DNA from: Cladophialophora immunda
Lineage: Eukaryota; Ascomycota; Eurotiomycetes; Chaetothyriales; Herpotrichiellaceae
Direction of reading: 5' to 3'
Assembly: GCF_000835495.1 (NCBI RefSeq)
Contig: NW_015622546.1
Span: 2,544,883 to 2,608,882 of the forward strand
DNA: 64,000 nucleotides
Shown: positions 1 through 12,499 of the stretch, one piece after another
Position numbering within the stretch: the stretch's first letter is position 1
Layout: each line of letters opens with the position of its first letter
Notes under the pieces: model-generated
The model's database searches: none
The model's input: only the letters and a program-made list of their open reading frames with translations
Told to the model about the DNA's origin: nothing
Position numbers and translations under genes: made by a program

Positions 1-922
1 ATGGCAAGAAACATCGGTCTCGCGGTTAGGTGTCCGTGTATTGCCTCGTCCATATCCTGCGATTCGACCAAGGTCCAGAGATGCAGCTCTTGGAGGTTTC
101 GAAACCAATCGCGGAAGAACTGGCCGTACTTGTAAGATGAGGGCCCATGATTGATGAATGAGGGCCCAGGACTGAGTAATGATGGGCCTTCCCACAAGAG
201 TGTCAACTGCGCCTTCTTGATGAGCGCGGTGTCGTTTTTTGGTCACGCTGCATTCCAGTTCGCCTCCAGTGAACAGGTCGGTGCCATAGGAAGCGCGAAT
301 CCCCCACAGATTCTCACCATAGTACATTAAACGTCCCTCCTCATATATCTGTCTGCAGACAAGAAGAAGGTCCCCAGGCTCACCCCGTCCACCATCACTA
401 ACCCAACTCTTCAGATTCGTACCGATCGAGGTTTGAGCCATTTTCATTTCCAAGTCCTCTTCAGAAGTGTCGCACGATTGTGGCCTGAGATTTAGTAGAA
501 GTTCCCGGTCGCTCAATAAGACATGCCGGAAAATCTGGTCTCGGATTTCACGGAGTATTCCCAGGAGCTGCAGATCGGGGTCCTCGGAGGCACTTGAGAG
601 CTCTGCTGGCTGAAGAATGGGCAATCAGTTGGCATGTTTCCTCGATGTGGGAGGTCTTACATGAGGCCTTGTCTTCCCCCCCAAGATTAAGCTCAATCAA
701 CCACGAACTCGCAATACAAGACTCATCGCATATCAGGGTTGATCTTCTCTTTATTAGGTATGCTTCTAAACCACCAGCCTTAGAGCCAAGGTCGTTCATG
801 GCGTGTCCTTGGAAGCTTGATGAATGACGAAAGGCTACTGTGGTAGAGGAACTCGTTCGACTCTTGAATTGAGACTGACGTCTGGTGGCTTGAACGTTGG
901 GCGAAGATGAGTAGGGGGTCAT
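1..922 (-). CDS. 2EXR-domain (DUF7730-like) fungal protein, partial, with a frameshift
   Basis: Gene of unknown function running off the left edge. Model: exon 661-922 (ATG at 922, low-complexity Ser/Thr-rich N-terminus), a 55-bp GT-AG intron 606-660, then exon 605 to 1. Exon 2 carries the hallmark of fungal 2EXR/F-box-like proteins: LLGILREIRDQIFRHVLL, then about 50 residues later LLLVCRQIYEEGRLMYYGEN. At positions 235-240 (six T on +, six A in the mRNA) the frame breaks. Upstream it reads ...LECSVTK; downstream sense resumes one frame over as NDTALIKKAQLTLLWEG and later YGQFFRDWFRNLQELHLW, and stays open to the edge. Both sides look like real protein, so this is either a one-base homopolymer error or a young pseudogene. 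The family is confident; exon 1 and the start are tentative. No function is known for this family. Confidence 0.6.
235..240 (-). other. probable one-base frameshift in a homopolymer
   Basis: Six-T run on the + strand. Removing one base from the run would join two well-formed halves of the 2EXR-type protein without a stop. No plausible intron (minimum about 45 bp in this window) can bridge the change of frame here. Confidence 0.6.
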
Positions 923-1521
923 GCTCAATTGAGAGGCTGCAAAGGACACAGCAGTGAGACCACAATCGTTGGATGCGCGAGGAAGAGCTTTCAAGTTTGA
1001 CCACCGGCAGGATATTGAAAATTGGCACAACACCAGCAACGGTCAAATTCAGTGATAGTCCTTCATCAGCGAACTTCTGTAGATTGTGGTTCGGCTAGCG
1101 ATGATGGACTGGTTGTTGTGCTAGTGACCCAAATGGTCCTCTTGTGTCGACTTGAAGCAAGTTGCACTCTCAGAAAGACTCTTTTTTTTTTGTTTTTTTT
1201 TGAAAAGGGCATGAATTTCACAGCTTCTGCTGTTATTTGACTATCTTCTGGGTAGTAGTACCTGGTACTAGAGATTGGGTACTGCGCACTGTGCACTCAC
1301 CAACGTGGAATTTAACAACACCCGCCAGCCCAAGCCCATCAGCCAAGAGCAGCCGTCTCACTGTCTGGTGGTATGTCGCAGCCGGGGTTTTGCCGACTTG
1401 TCCATAGTCCCTTCTCAGGTTTTTGCACCAGTTTCCTTCTGATCCTGAGTCGCTATGGCGGTAACACCCTCACCCAGTGTTCGCATGCTCCTCAAACCGC
1501 CGAATTCTTGTTCTGGATGCC
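923..1521. other. intergenic, no gene seen
   Basis: Region between the 2EXR-type gene and the 3' end of the sugar transporter. It contains an interrupted poly-T tract near 1181-1201. Short ORFs in all frames show no recognisable family. Confidence 0.5.
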
Positions 1522-3394
1522 TTAGACAACCTCTGACTTGAGTTCCCCAGCTTCAGTAACCCCCATTTCCGCGGCATACGTGGTCTTTGGTGTCCACCCC
1601 GATGAGGTCCGCGGAGTTGTCTCTTCTAGCATACGGTCGACTTGTTCAAGTGTAAGGCCCTTGGTCTCAGGGATGAGGAAATAGGCGTACACAAGGCAAC
1701 ATGCACACAGAGAACCCCAGATGAAGAAAACCTTGGGCCCGAGGTTGCCTTTGTCGGATCCAACCATGAACGGTGTGATGACGGCAATGATCTGCAGCGT
1801 AAATCGGGTTAATGGTTGACCATAATCAGAAACGGGGCCTATACTTACACAGTTCCAGAGCCAGTTTGAGGCGGTAGACAGCCCAACTCCACGAGACCGG
1901 ATTGGGAGTGGAAAGACCTCTCCGATCACGACCCATGCACCGGGGCCCCAAGTGGTTGCGAAAAAGAAGATGTAAATGCAGATGAATGCAATCTCGGCTT
2001 TGACTGTCTGCGGATTGTGACCGTTGGTAGTTCCAGCGATTGCGACGATAAACTGGCACACCACCATACCGAGAGCACCCCAGATCATGATGGAACGACG
2101 ACCAAACCGCTCGATGATCCAGAAAGACAACGGCGTCGAACAGACGTTCACGAGGGTCGTGATCAGAGAGATCAAGAAGGGGTTCTGAATCGTTCCAAGC
2201 TGGGTGAAGAAAGTGGTGCCGCTAAGTCTACTGTTAGCGCGATACAATCGACAAAGCTTTGTGGTAAGATCTTTGCAAGGAATGCGCGGATTGCTCAAAC
2301 CGACTTACAAGTAAAAGATGAAGTTGACTCCTGTCCACTGCTGCATCATCTGCAAAGAAGTACCCAAAATCGTCCGACGCAGGTTAGAGCTCGGTTTGAA
2401 CAGACTGCCTTTAAAGCAGTTCGCCCAGCTCGCGAAGTAACTCCCCTGGGGGATGACTCGGAGCTCATACTCGTGATTTGCCACGATCTCCGCCAGTTCC
2501 TGTTGGATCAGCTCCGATCCGCGAGGCTGGCCTCGCAGTCTGGCAAGGGCGTGGGTTGCTTTGTCAAGGTTGCCGCGTTTGACAAAATAGCGTGGAGATT
2601 CGGGCAAGGTAAACAGTCCCACGGCCAGTATGATGGCCCAGAGCATCTGAAGAGCAATTGGGATTCGATATGAGCTGGAGTCGGTGAAATTTTCCGTGCC
2701 GTAGACAACGCACGAGGCCAACAAGAGACCGAGGGTGATGCAGAACTGGTAGCCAGACACAAGAGCACCACTATATGGTTTGTCAGAATGGGATACTTGA
2801 ACAACACTAGACTGGGCCTCCAGGGAGACTTACCGGACCTTGCGGGGGGAGATTTCCGACATGTACAGTATGATTATTGCTGACACAAAACCAACACCAA
2901 AACCAGCTATGAGACGACCGGCGATGAGAAGACCGTAAGCCGTTGCAGCAGTCTGGAGGGCGGCACCGAGACAGAACACGACGCAACCGGCAATGATGGT
3001 GGTTCGGCGTCCAATGAAGTCAGCGAGGTCACCGGCAATGACTGAAAAGAGGGAGTCAGTATGGCTTGAGGACAGTGATTTGAACCGACCTACTTGCACC
3101 GAAGAAGGTCCCGCAAGACAGGATTGACACGATCAGGGACTGGCGCCATGAAGGAATGACAAACGCTGCCCTCTCTGCCGCCGTGGCATCTGTCCCCGGA
3201 TACGGCTTGCCAGTGAACTCATGAATGAAAAACTTCATTGCCATGACGCCATTGATGTAACCCGAATCATACCCAAAGAAGATCCCTCCGAAAGCCGCAA
3301 AGGCGCACATCAGGTAAGCCCTCAAAGTGACGGGAGCTTCGATGCGGGCGACATCGGTCGTGGCCGCAAGGTGAACAGCGCCGTCACCAGCCAT
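1522..3394 (-). CDS. MFS sugar (hexose) transporter
   Basis: Proton-coupled or facilitative sugar uptake carrier of the plasma membrane, major facilitator superfamily sugar-porter family. Five exons: 3094-3394, 2834-3041, 2309-2770, 1849-2221 and 1522-1791, giving 537 aa; all junctions keep frame. Visible signatures in order: FGYDSGYINGVMAM in TM1, GDLADFIGRRTT after TM2, the central-loop PESPRYFVKRG, QQWTGVNFIFYFGTTFF in TM7, RFGRRSIMIWGALGM, and PETKGLTLEQVDRMLEE after TM12. The last motif is followed by TPRTSSGWTPKTTYA, which resembles the Neurospora RCO-3/glucose transporter branch. That resemblance is from memory, so the substrate is inference. The last intron (1792-1848, 57 bp) is in frame and free of stops, so it is easily missed by ORF callers. 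Confidence 0.92.
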
Positions 3395-4302
3395 GGTGAG
3401 TGATCAGGGATGTAAGATAGTGTTGATGTAAACAATGCTGATACACTTGATCAACTGCGGAAGTATGCACAGCGGAGAGGAGGCGAGGATCTGGTGAGGC
3501 TCGGTGCAGGTCGAGGATGAAGAGATGGAGAGATTCGCAGGAGGCAGAGAAGAACAAAGAGATTTCGAGCGATCAGGAGAGCGAAGCAGGCGCGTCTGGA
3601 TGGCCGAGTACTTGTAGTCGCGAAGGCTGGATGAGGCAAGGCAGGCAGTCGCAGGCAATGTTTGTCGTTCACGTGGCACTGGAACAAGTGAAGAGACGCT
3701 TCATGCTCAAGTGTCAGCTGGACGTGTTGCTTTGTCTAACAATGCGAGTCTCCTCTTCACCTTCTGCCTCTTCAACAATCCTGATGTCCAGCTCTTAGTG
3801 GTATGTGCTGGTGACAGTCGTGCTGTGTGACAAGGCGCCCAGTGACTTGGGATGCTCGGTGGAGGTCGGACAAGGCTATGAGCCGAAGATTGAGACACGA
3901 CAAGTTATAAATATCGAAGGTGACAGGCTTGCTCTCTGGTCAATTCGCAGCCTCAGCCTTGGTCCAAGAAGCCACCGCAAGGCTGAACCTCAACAAGGCG
4001 GACAGCCTCGTCACTTGGCAGTCATACCTGTCACACATCTCTGACTTTGTACAATCTGATCGCCTCACATCACCTGCCTCCCTCTCTCGATCTCATCAGC
4101 TGCTCATAATACTCGAGCTCATTGCCATGAAAGCCCTTACTTGGCTTGACCACAAAGAATGATTTCTGCTGCGACACGTGCCCGCCATATCCTTTGTCTC
4201 CCCAGAAAACAACACGCCAATGGATGCTGAATCTAGACCTGGCTTGGGCCAATTTAGCGTTCATTTGACGTCCTGATGCTGCGGCTCAAATGGGTTTCCT
4301 TC
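3395..4302. other. intergenic; upstream region of the sugar transporter
   Basis: No supported gene. It lies between the transporter start (3394, minus) and the stop of the O-methyltransferase (4303, minus). An A/T-rich stretch ttataaatat is present near 3905-3914. Confidence 0.4.
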
Positions 4303-5742
4303 TCACAGGGACGTCTGTTTTTCGTGGAAGACAACCTCAATCACCGTATCTGAGCTACCCTCGGGTTTCACGAACGCCACAGTCTCCAATCTCTCATCCG
4401 CCCTCGTGAACAGCTCGACCCAATCATCCTTCCCCCTCTCAAGCGCATTCATTACCGTCCACATTTGCAGGTCCGCTGTTGTGGTTAGGCGTTCCAATGG
4501 CGGAGGGGCGACTCCTATCGGCGGCATGACGTTGTCGGAGACAATGATTCGCGCGCCGTCCTTCATAGTTCCACATGTACCATTGATGAGGTTCCGTAGG
4601 ATTTTGATGGCAATGGCATCGGACCAATCATGGAGAACATGGCGCAGAAGGAAGACGTCGGCGTTGTGCTGGGGTTGGGGTGTCATAAAGTCATACGGTT
4701 GGAACGTGATCCGCGATTTGAGACTCGTCGGAATGAGAGCGTCAAAGGAATCCTCGACCTCGGGCAGATCTTGGACCACGAATCGCAGGGCTGGAAACTT
4801 CTCTGCCAGCGACATTGAGATGAATCCGCTGGAGCCCCCAACCTACACAGGTGGTCAGATCAGAGGTCTACAGTTGTGACCCACGAATACTCACGTCGAT
4901 GACTGTTGCTTCACCTAGACCCTCCCAATTGAATCCTTGAAGAGTGTATCTTCTGTCGTGGCCACCACCGTCCATAGCTTGCATTGCCTGAGCAAAAAGA
5001 CGAGCGCGCCAACCTTTCTCAGATCCTTCACCGTCATTCTCAAGCCAGTCAAACAGCCCTTTCCCGCGGTCCAAGTTCCAGGCCATGTTGAACGCAGTTT
5101 CCGCCGGATCTTGCGAGTCGCCATATTTTTCGACAGCATCCGCCAAACGTGAACTGGCAGGTTGGACTTCTCCAAGGTTGTGATGAATCCACGGCTTTAA
5201 GGACGGGTTCTTGACCGGCGCTATGGAGAGAGAAGTATGGGCGACGTGGTTCGGCCGGGGTTCGAAGAATATATTCTTGGTCATGGCATGTCTAAATAGC
5301 CGGCGAAGTTGTCTTTCGGTTATGGGGACCTTTTGTGCAAGGTCCGCATAAGAGATATCTCCATCCGTCGGCACCGCGTCGAAGACGCCAAATCTGGCGA
5401 ACGCGCTGAGGACAGTGAGATCATGCTTGATCTACTAGCAGTGAGATGAATAAAACGCCATTTTCAGCATTCACAGCATACCGTGTACGCCTGCCAGTAG
5501 ATATAATCTTGTGGTCCGGCCGCCAGCTGCTCAATTGCCCAGGCGGAAGTGATGAGGCTCATCCGTGCTTCCTGCAGCTCCGTGAGATCTGGGCCTTCAA
5601 AATGTCTCATGGGACTGTCAGGTAAGAAAGAGGGTTGCGGAAGACTCTGCCCTTCAAGGATATCAACGATCGTCTTCGCACTGGATGCGATGGACTCCGC
5701 CAGGCCAATGAGGCTGCGGTGGCTGACAGATGCAGATCCCAT
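4303..5742 (-). CDS. class II (COMT-type) S-adenosylmethionine O-methyltransferase
   Basis: Transfers a methyl group from SAM to a hydroxyl of a small aromatic or polyketide substrate in the cytosol. Fungal members often tailor secondary metabolites (sterigmatocystin 8-O-methyltransferase type). Three exons, 5482-5742, 4895-5431 and 4303-4842, give 445 aa in frame. Exon 1 is a helical dimerisation region. Exon 2 has the winged-helix domain (LAQKVPITERQLRRLFRHA). The SAM glycine-rich motif VIDVGGSSGFISMSL straddles the exon 2/3 junction. LLRHVLHDWSD supplies the catalytic histidine typical of this class. The C-terminus ...VIEVVFHEKQ is usual. All key residues are present, so it looks functional. 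The substrate cannot be told from sequence. Confidence 0.93.
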
Positions 5743-7862
5743 TGCTTGACAGGCTCTTCATGTAAAACTAGAGTACTGCCACGAGGGAACCGGAGAATGG
5801 AGGGGCTGTGGAGGAACAAAAGTCATATCGGGGGCACCTTTTCCATATTTGAGCTTAGATATAGACACTACCATCTCCTCTTAGCACGAAAAGCCGGGAG
5901 AGTTGCCCTCGGGTAGACCTCCTCGAATCCATGGAGCTCCTGTAGCATTTGCGACGTCTGCGCGTGGGAGCACCTTTCACCGACATTTTCACCCGCGCCG
6001 GGGCCATGTCAGACTCGTATCGGCTGGTCCTATACAAACGACTCCACAAAATGATCCGTAATGGGAAACCCCCAAAGCTTCTCGAGTGAGTGTGAGTTAG
6101 GATAGCATATCATGACCACGTCAGCACTTGAGGAATGACGCGTGTGTGGAGGCATTAACTGAGTATGGACATCTCGTTGAAGTCGCGAATCGGCCAAACA
6201 GCTAGTTGGTGGACGCAATTTCAGAGAGGTGCTCGGCGTCTCACACGAGGCGGGAAGGATTCCACGAATGGGACTCGACTTCTAAGTCCAGACCCCTGCA
6301 CATACGGTTACAAGGAAGGATGGGGCCAAGCAATCTGGCTATATAAGGGGATGAAGTTGGAAGAGTAAGCAAGAGCCGTGCTTGCCCAGATGGAGAACTG
6401 GGTGATCCATCCAGATCAACTCCGGCTTGATGCGGCGAAACTCCGAGGGTCGAATGAGAGATTCGATCTCCTTGTCGAACGGTGGACGATGTAGGAGGTG
6501 GCGTTGCTCCGGGCCAAGCTGATTGTCAACATGTGGTCTTGGAGATAGATGCCTGATGACTGGGCCGTGGAGAGAAGGGAACAAAAGCTGGGCAGCTCTA
6601 ATGGATTGTATATTACGACGTGGGCGTCGGATACCAAGAGAAAGCGAACTATTCCCAATGTAGAACTGGTGGATTAATATTTCCCCGAACGAGCTGCTCT
6701 CTCCAGAATTGTGCATTCATCACCACTCTCTTCTTCCATGTAGATGGCACGCGGATGACCCTGTGCTGTTCTTCTCAAGTTTGCGAGGTTTTATTCCCAT
6801 CACATACTTCGATTGAGGTATTCAATCATCGAACATTGCCTTCTACGTGCCCGAGTCGACACCCCTCTTCGCCCCCACAAGATTGACATCTATTCTTCTG
6901 TTTGATTTCAAGACGCCTTGCAATAGGCTGTCTCTCCTTGGCCACGCCAGTCTGGAGGCAAGGGGGCTCTCAAAGGTTACAACCCCTTGTGTGGAGCTGC
7001 ACTGAACCGACCGAGGAGATGGGATAGGCGACTGGTTGGAGCCGTGTGATACACGGTACGGCGACAACCCAGCTCTGCTCCTACAGCCCCGGCCCGTACC
7101 CCCTTCCCCCATCGTGGGGATAGCTTATCTGCCTCTAGGAGGAACTGCTCTCTGTTCTAGATGCTCTCTTCCAAACACTTCTATACCCTCGATCTGCTGC
7201 TTTTACGACTTCCCGACAGACCGTCAGTCCAAGATCTCGGCCAGCCGAGGTCGAGCCTAGCCAGCGCCCTACGATAATATGGGAAGACCCATTATCCTCG
7301 CCAAGAGAGACGGGAGTTTTTCGAAAAGAAAAGCTTTCTTCTCGAGTCTAGAATGTGTTGATTGTTCGGCTAATCTCGTACTGCGTGGACCACGTGCGGC
7401 TGAGCTGAATGCAACAAAGTTTACCGTCTTGGGTTGATTGGATCCATGCGCTCGCCTCGTCTGGCAAAACGTGCCGCCAAGGCTGCAAACAAGACTTCCT
7501 AAGCTCGTGAAAGCTTCTTAAGCTTCTGCGCCGCAAGGCTGGGCTTTGACATCGTTGGAGGATCGTGGAGCATGTGTCAGGTCAATGGCCCCGGTCGACC
7601 TTCGCCGGAGCCTTTAGCTCTCGTGTTCATCCCGCGTCGCAGGTAAGGAGGCGAGTACATTCGTGCCAGCACGGTGGGAGATCGAGGCTCACGGCAAAGG
7701 GGCTTCGCTCATATATGGCGCGCCGTCCATGGAAAGGGTTCGAGGGAGACAAGCCACTTCCGGTTTCTCGAGGCACTCGAACGAAGAATCGGGACTTGGT
7801 TTTTGTTTGTTCTCAAGTCGGTGCACTGACATTTGTCCGATCATTGATATCTGCTCGGGAAT
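5743..7862. other. 2.1-kb intergenic region, no gene supported
   Basis: Many short overlapping ORFs in all frames, none with a recognisable family or convincing splice structure. It contains a well-formed TATA-like element (TATATAAG, 6340-6347, + strand) with no convincing coding start downstream. It could harbour a non-coding transcript or gene remnant. Confidence 0.4.
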
Positions 7863-8809
7863 ATGGGAACCATAATGTCACCATTTCTGCTCCTTGTCTT
7901 CTTATCCACCGGCGTTCTCGCTTCGTACTTCCAGCCTCTCTACCCCATCGAGATCGATCAAAGGTACACGCGCAGCATACGAAACTCCAGCCAACTCCGG
8001 GGCGATTTCCTGCACTTTGATGGCCTGGTCAAGCGAGATGATTGCGACCCAACAGACTCGACGCCTTGTCCCGGTATGAATGAACACATTCGTTGATTGA
8101 TGGGAGGTTTTTTTTTTCCCTTGTCTCGGGCTCCCTCCGCTGACAATGCCATGGAAATTCAGACGGCTGTTATAACGGTGCGAACGACGTCTGCTGTGCC
8201 AATGGAGGCGCCGTGCCACAGGGGGATGTCTGCTGCGACGACAGCGCGGGAGGCGGCTGCGCAATCGGCCTGACCTGTGGCTTCTGCGGCTCCAACGGCG
8301 TCTGCTGCAGCGACGCTTCGTGCACCGTCTTGGTCGACACGGACGGGTCGTCGGTGACACTCGGTCCAGACGACTGCAAGGCGACAGCAGGGAACACGGT
8401 GGCGTCTGTTGCAACGATTGGGGCCGCCGGCACGACCACTCCGACACCATCGCCCAGTACGACGGAGCAGCTCAGCACCACGCAGATCACACAGCTGGTT
8501 CCCTCCACGACTGAGAGCCCGCCACCGCCGCCGACCACCACGGAAGCACCCATTCCGACCACGTCGCCCGCGACAGTCGTGACCGTGGTGCTCACCACCT
8601 CGATCTCCAGCACGGTCTCCGCGACGCCCACAATCCCGGTGGTAACCACCAGTACCGAGGTTGTCCTGCCTCCAGAATCCACCACCTCGTCCGCCACGCC
8701 GTCTATGGCTCAGACTGCGGGCGTGGGGAGGGGTGTCGAGGGCCAGGGACTTTTGGCGACGACGGCGCTGGCGCTGGCGGTTGTGGGCATGCTGCTGATG
8801 CTCGCCTGA
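7863..8809 (+). CDS. cysteine-rich, Ser/Thr-rich GPI-anchor-type cell-surface protein
   Basis: Predicted secreted, cell-wall or membrane-anchored protein of unknown role. Exons 7863-8073 and 8163-8809 (89-bp GT-AG intron, phase 1) give 285 aa. Residues 1-20 (MGTIMSPFLLLVFLSTGVLA) form a signal peptide, with a second in-frame ATG at 7875. Residues about 65-130 hold a dense cysteine block with CC pairs (DVCCANGG, DVCCDDSAGGGC, GVCCSDASC), like small fungal extracellular Cys-rich domains. Then follows a long Thr/Ser/Pro-rich stalk, probably O-glycosylated. The hydrophobic tail (LLATTALALAVVGMLLMLA) is preceded by small residues, as expected for GPI addition. Such proteins are common at fungal surfaces; no enzymatic motif is seen. 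Confidence 0.85.
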
Positions 8810-10128
8810 AGACGCTTGCCACCGATGAAAGGAGCTGTATCAGTTTGCGGTGCGAAGCATGCTGTGCTTTGAAATCTTGTGCCAGGGACCAGAGCGGCAA
8901 AGCACCAGGATGTTTCTGAGAGATATTGCGACTTGGACGATGACTGATCAAACACGCTGCTTTTCATCCTTGTAAGCCAGAAGTTGTATTTAGCGGTAGC
9001 TGACAATTTCTCTCGCCGCCGAGCCGATCCATACCTGGTACAGCTGATGTTGATCGGGTGTGGATGGCGCGGGTTGCTAGATGAGTGATCTGAACGTCTC
9101 ATAGTCGCCGCTCGCTATTGAATCATATGTGCCCACATACCGCCCACAAACACACCCTACCCTAGTCGGTATATGACTGTACCCACTTACCGCCGACGCC
9201 ATGTATGTATCATCGCGAGGGAGGGGAATCCACATCGTCTCCAACTTCAATAGTAAGCCAGAGGAGCTATCAACAGCAGGTCCGTCCCGCCTTTTTTCTA
9301 CACCCGCAAAATCAGACGGCACTGGTTCCCACCGCCGGCTCCATATGGTGTACAGTTTGTACAGTCTCGGCGCGGATCCTTGTAGCACTGTGATCCGGTG
9401 CACAAGGACTTTGAGACTACACGCTCGCACGCATAATACTGCCTGGTCCGGAGGAAATGCCTCGCTACCTCCCTTGGCTGTTCAGGAGACTGCCTCAGCT
9501 AGTTCTTTCCACAGGTATGGATGCATTTGCAGTCAAGAATACGAATGGCGAAATCTCTGAACCATCCAACAAGAGAGCTCCTTCCGCCCCCTCTCCACAG
9601 AGATGTTAATGGAGATGATAATTCCCATCTTTTCTCGAAGAGAGATAGATTGGAACCAAACACGAATGGTAAAGTGACGATTCGGCCGAATGGCCGTCCG
9701 AGTCCCTTTTAGATGGCAAATCAGACCCTTGGACGGGGGAAACGGATAGCTAGATAGATAGACAGACAGCCAGGGAGACAGAATAGACGCGCGCGAAAAG
9801 TCCCACTTCCATCCTGCCGCTCGGCTAGGTGCAAGCGGCAGTTCTCTTCGCAGATTATCTTAGAAATCAACAAAGCGTATACGGTGGAATAAACACCCCG
9901 TTCGCCGTGATGAAACACCCCGGTCGCCGTGATGAAGCCTTTGCATTCTATTCATCATCGCCGATGTCTCGTCCTGCCAGGGTGAAACAGAAGGAAGAAC
10001 AAGGCGAGGTAGAGAAACGATCACTGTCCGCGCCCGAGGAAAGGCCCGAAATAGCTTTTGGAAATTCTAAACTCTCCAAGAGAGGACATCCTAAGAGGTT
10101 GGAATAGAAGAAGCACACAAAGATCATC
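8810..10128. other. 1.3-kb intergenic region
   Basis: No gene supported. The right part is the upstream region of the SDR reductase. A GATA-type short repeat (tagatagatagacagacagac) lies near 9752-9772. Confidence 0.4.
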
Positions 10129-11485
10129 ATGGCACAAGAGGACCGCCGCATCCCAGAGGGCGCTTGGGTCCTCGTCACCGGCGCAAATGGATTCATCGCT
10201 TCGCACATCGTCGATCTCCTCCTCGAGAAGGGCTACAATGTGCGCGGCACGGTGCGCAACGAGAAGCCCTGGCTCGACAAGTTCTTCGAGGAGAGATATG
10301 GGACGGGCAGGTTCGAGACGACCATTGTGTCGGCCATGGACGCCGATGCGGCCTTCGACGAGGCTGTCCGGGGTGTCGCGGGTGTGGTGCATGTGGTACG
10401 TTATTCCGTGCGATTTCTCTTTCCTGGTGGGATAAAGCACCCTCAGTTGCGTTGTGGAAGTCATGCTGAGCCAGTCCCTCGTTGTTTCTCCGGTTCCTCA
10501 GGCGACAGACGTCTCTTTCAGCCCGGACGCGGACGCCGTGATTCCCGGCGTCATCGCCAGCACTGTCAATCTCCTCAAGGCCGCCGCGGCGCAGCAATCC
10601 GTCAAGAGCTTCGTGCTGACATCCTCATCCACGGCGGCATTGATCCCTGAAGTGAACAAGCAAATGACTGTCGAGCAAAGTAAGCGAGACCACCCTAAGC
10701 TGAGGACACCCGCCTCCACTTCCAAAAAAGGGGAAGTGCTGAACTGTTTCATGTGCAGACACGTGGAATGACTCGATCGTGGAGGCCGTGTACAGCAAAG
10801 ACACGCCCGAAGAGGCGAAGCCGTACGTGGTCTACGGCGCCTCGAAGACGCTGCAGGAGCGCGAGTTCTGGAAGTGGGCGAAAGAGAATTCCCCGAGCTT
10901 CTCGGTCAACAGCGTCTTGCCCAACATGAATGTGTGTGATATTCCATCATCCAGTCTCCGCCTCCCACACGTGTTTGCGCTGACTTCAAGACCACCTTCA
11001 GCTCGGCCGAATCTTGCTGCCAGAAAGCTTTGGTAGTACAATGGGCTGGGTCCGCGGTCTTCTGGATGGGAATGACCGTATGCTTCACGTGCTCCCGCCG
11101 CGTAAGTGTCCAAGTCCAACTGTGCCCAATTCTCATGAACCATCCCTTCCGAGTCCGCCACTAATCGTATTTGTTTCCAGAATGGTATATCGACGTCCGG
11201 GATGACGCTCGAGTCCACGTTGCGGCGTTGCTTGATCCAACAGTGCAGAACGAACGGCTCTTTGCGTTTGCAGGCCCCTACAACTGGACCGATGTCATCA
11301 ACATCTTGACCAAGCTGCGGCCAAACAACACAAAAATCCCCAAAGCTCCATCGGAAGAAGGCCGTGACCTGACCGATATCAAGGGGAGCAAGAGGGCAGA
11401 GGACCTCATCAAATCGTTCTTCGGCGTTTCTGGCTGGACGAGCCTGGAGGATAGTCTTGCTGCGGGCATCGCAGACCTGAAGTAG
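10129..11485 (+). CDS. NAD(P)-dependent extended SDR (dihydroflavonol-4-reductase / aldehyde-ketone reductase-like)
   Basis: Reduces a carbonyl on a small molecule using NAD(P)H; the exact substrate is unknown. Five exons, 10129-10395, 10502-10679, 10759-10931, 11002-11101 and 11181-11485, give 340 aa with all phases consistent. The Rossmann motif VLVTGANGFIASHIVDLL is at about residues 14-31. VRGTVRN follows, where the Arg is typical of NADP preference. The mid-domain VLTSSSTAAL contributes the catalytic Ser. The catalytic pair is YGASK (YxxxK) at the start of the fourth helix region. The C-terminal half has the substrate-domain features WYIDVRDDARVHVAALL and FAGPYNWTDVINIL. This resembles fungal Gre2/DFR-like reductases. 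It is a separate gene, not an operon member. Confidence 0.92.
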
Positions 11486-12499
11486 GCCGAGGGTCGAATG
11501 GTTGACTCGACAGACTCATTCCATCCCACCGCCTTTAGCGAAGTAAACCAGACAGCTATTTTCTCTTGCCAAGATAGATCACCAACTGTGGTCACAACTC
11601 ACACAACCTTCTGCTAGACCTTGTCCCAACTCTTCACAATCGCGCCTTTATATATTTTGGCAGCCCATTTTATGTCAACAATTCAGATGAAGCCAACCGG
11701 TCCCTGGGATTCTCACGCTGTGCAATGTCACAGGTAGGTTCCACACTCAATTGGGTGCTTCGGATGATTGTTACTCGCAAAACAAAAAACCTCCCCGTTG
11801 CGACAACGCCGGGAAAGGGTTAACTTCCCTCTTGATTGCACCGCGAAATAATGTGGATGCGCTCGAGGAAAAAGTTTTTTGCTCGCTCGAACTCTGGTTC
11901 TGGAGGAGACTTTGGAGTTTGTCATTGTCGTTTTCTTTTTTTTCTTCGTGGAAGTCATCCAGGCTGGAACTGAGATCTCCCACCTTGGCAGACCATGTCA
12001 CCCACGTGTCAAACTACTGCTGTACCATGCGGATGAAAGAAGACCACTCTCATTGAACTCGAGACTATCCTTTTGCGGCAATCTTGCTGGTGTAACGATG
12101 CTCTGTGCAGGAGGATATCATCCTACACCAAAGAGGGCGTCTCCCACCCGAAAAGCCGCAATCCTCTCCATCCTGTTTCCTTTCTGTCGTCCTGACAATG
12201 CATGAAACACCGCAGGCGAGGAACTGAGAATGAGTGCGACCGTTGACGTTTCGTCTGGTCGTCTTGCCAAGAAGTCCGTGACATCGGGAGCCGGCTCAGT
12301 GTGGCTCCGAACCGAGTCGGTGCCTGGGGAAGTGGAAGCCGATTGGCTCTGGCGTTGCTGCGACTGGTTTCGACCGCGTGGTGTATATCAACGACGACAT
12401 CCGTCTTCTATTCACCTCCACGTTTGGTTCGTGGATTCGAATTCGCGTTTCTTCTATAAGCTGCACCTCGCACCTTTCAGCCACGTCGCAAGAAAGAGA
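11486..12499. other. 1.0-kb intergenic region
   Basis: Contains the 3' region of the SDR gene and the upstream region of the GST-like gene. A TATA-like TATAAG is at 12455-12460, about 40 bp before the GST ATG. No further gene seen. Confidence 0.4.

Noticed and set aside
2017..2673. 218-residue + strand frame inside the sugar transporter
   Set aside because: Shadow frame antisense to a confident multi-exon transporter gene.
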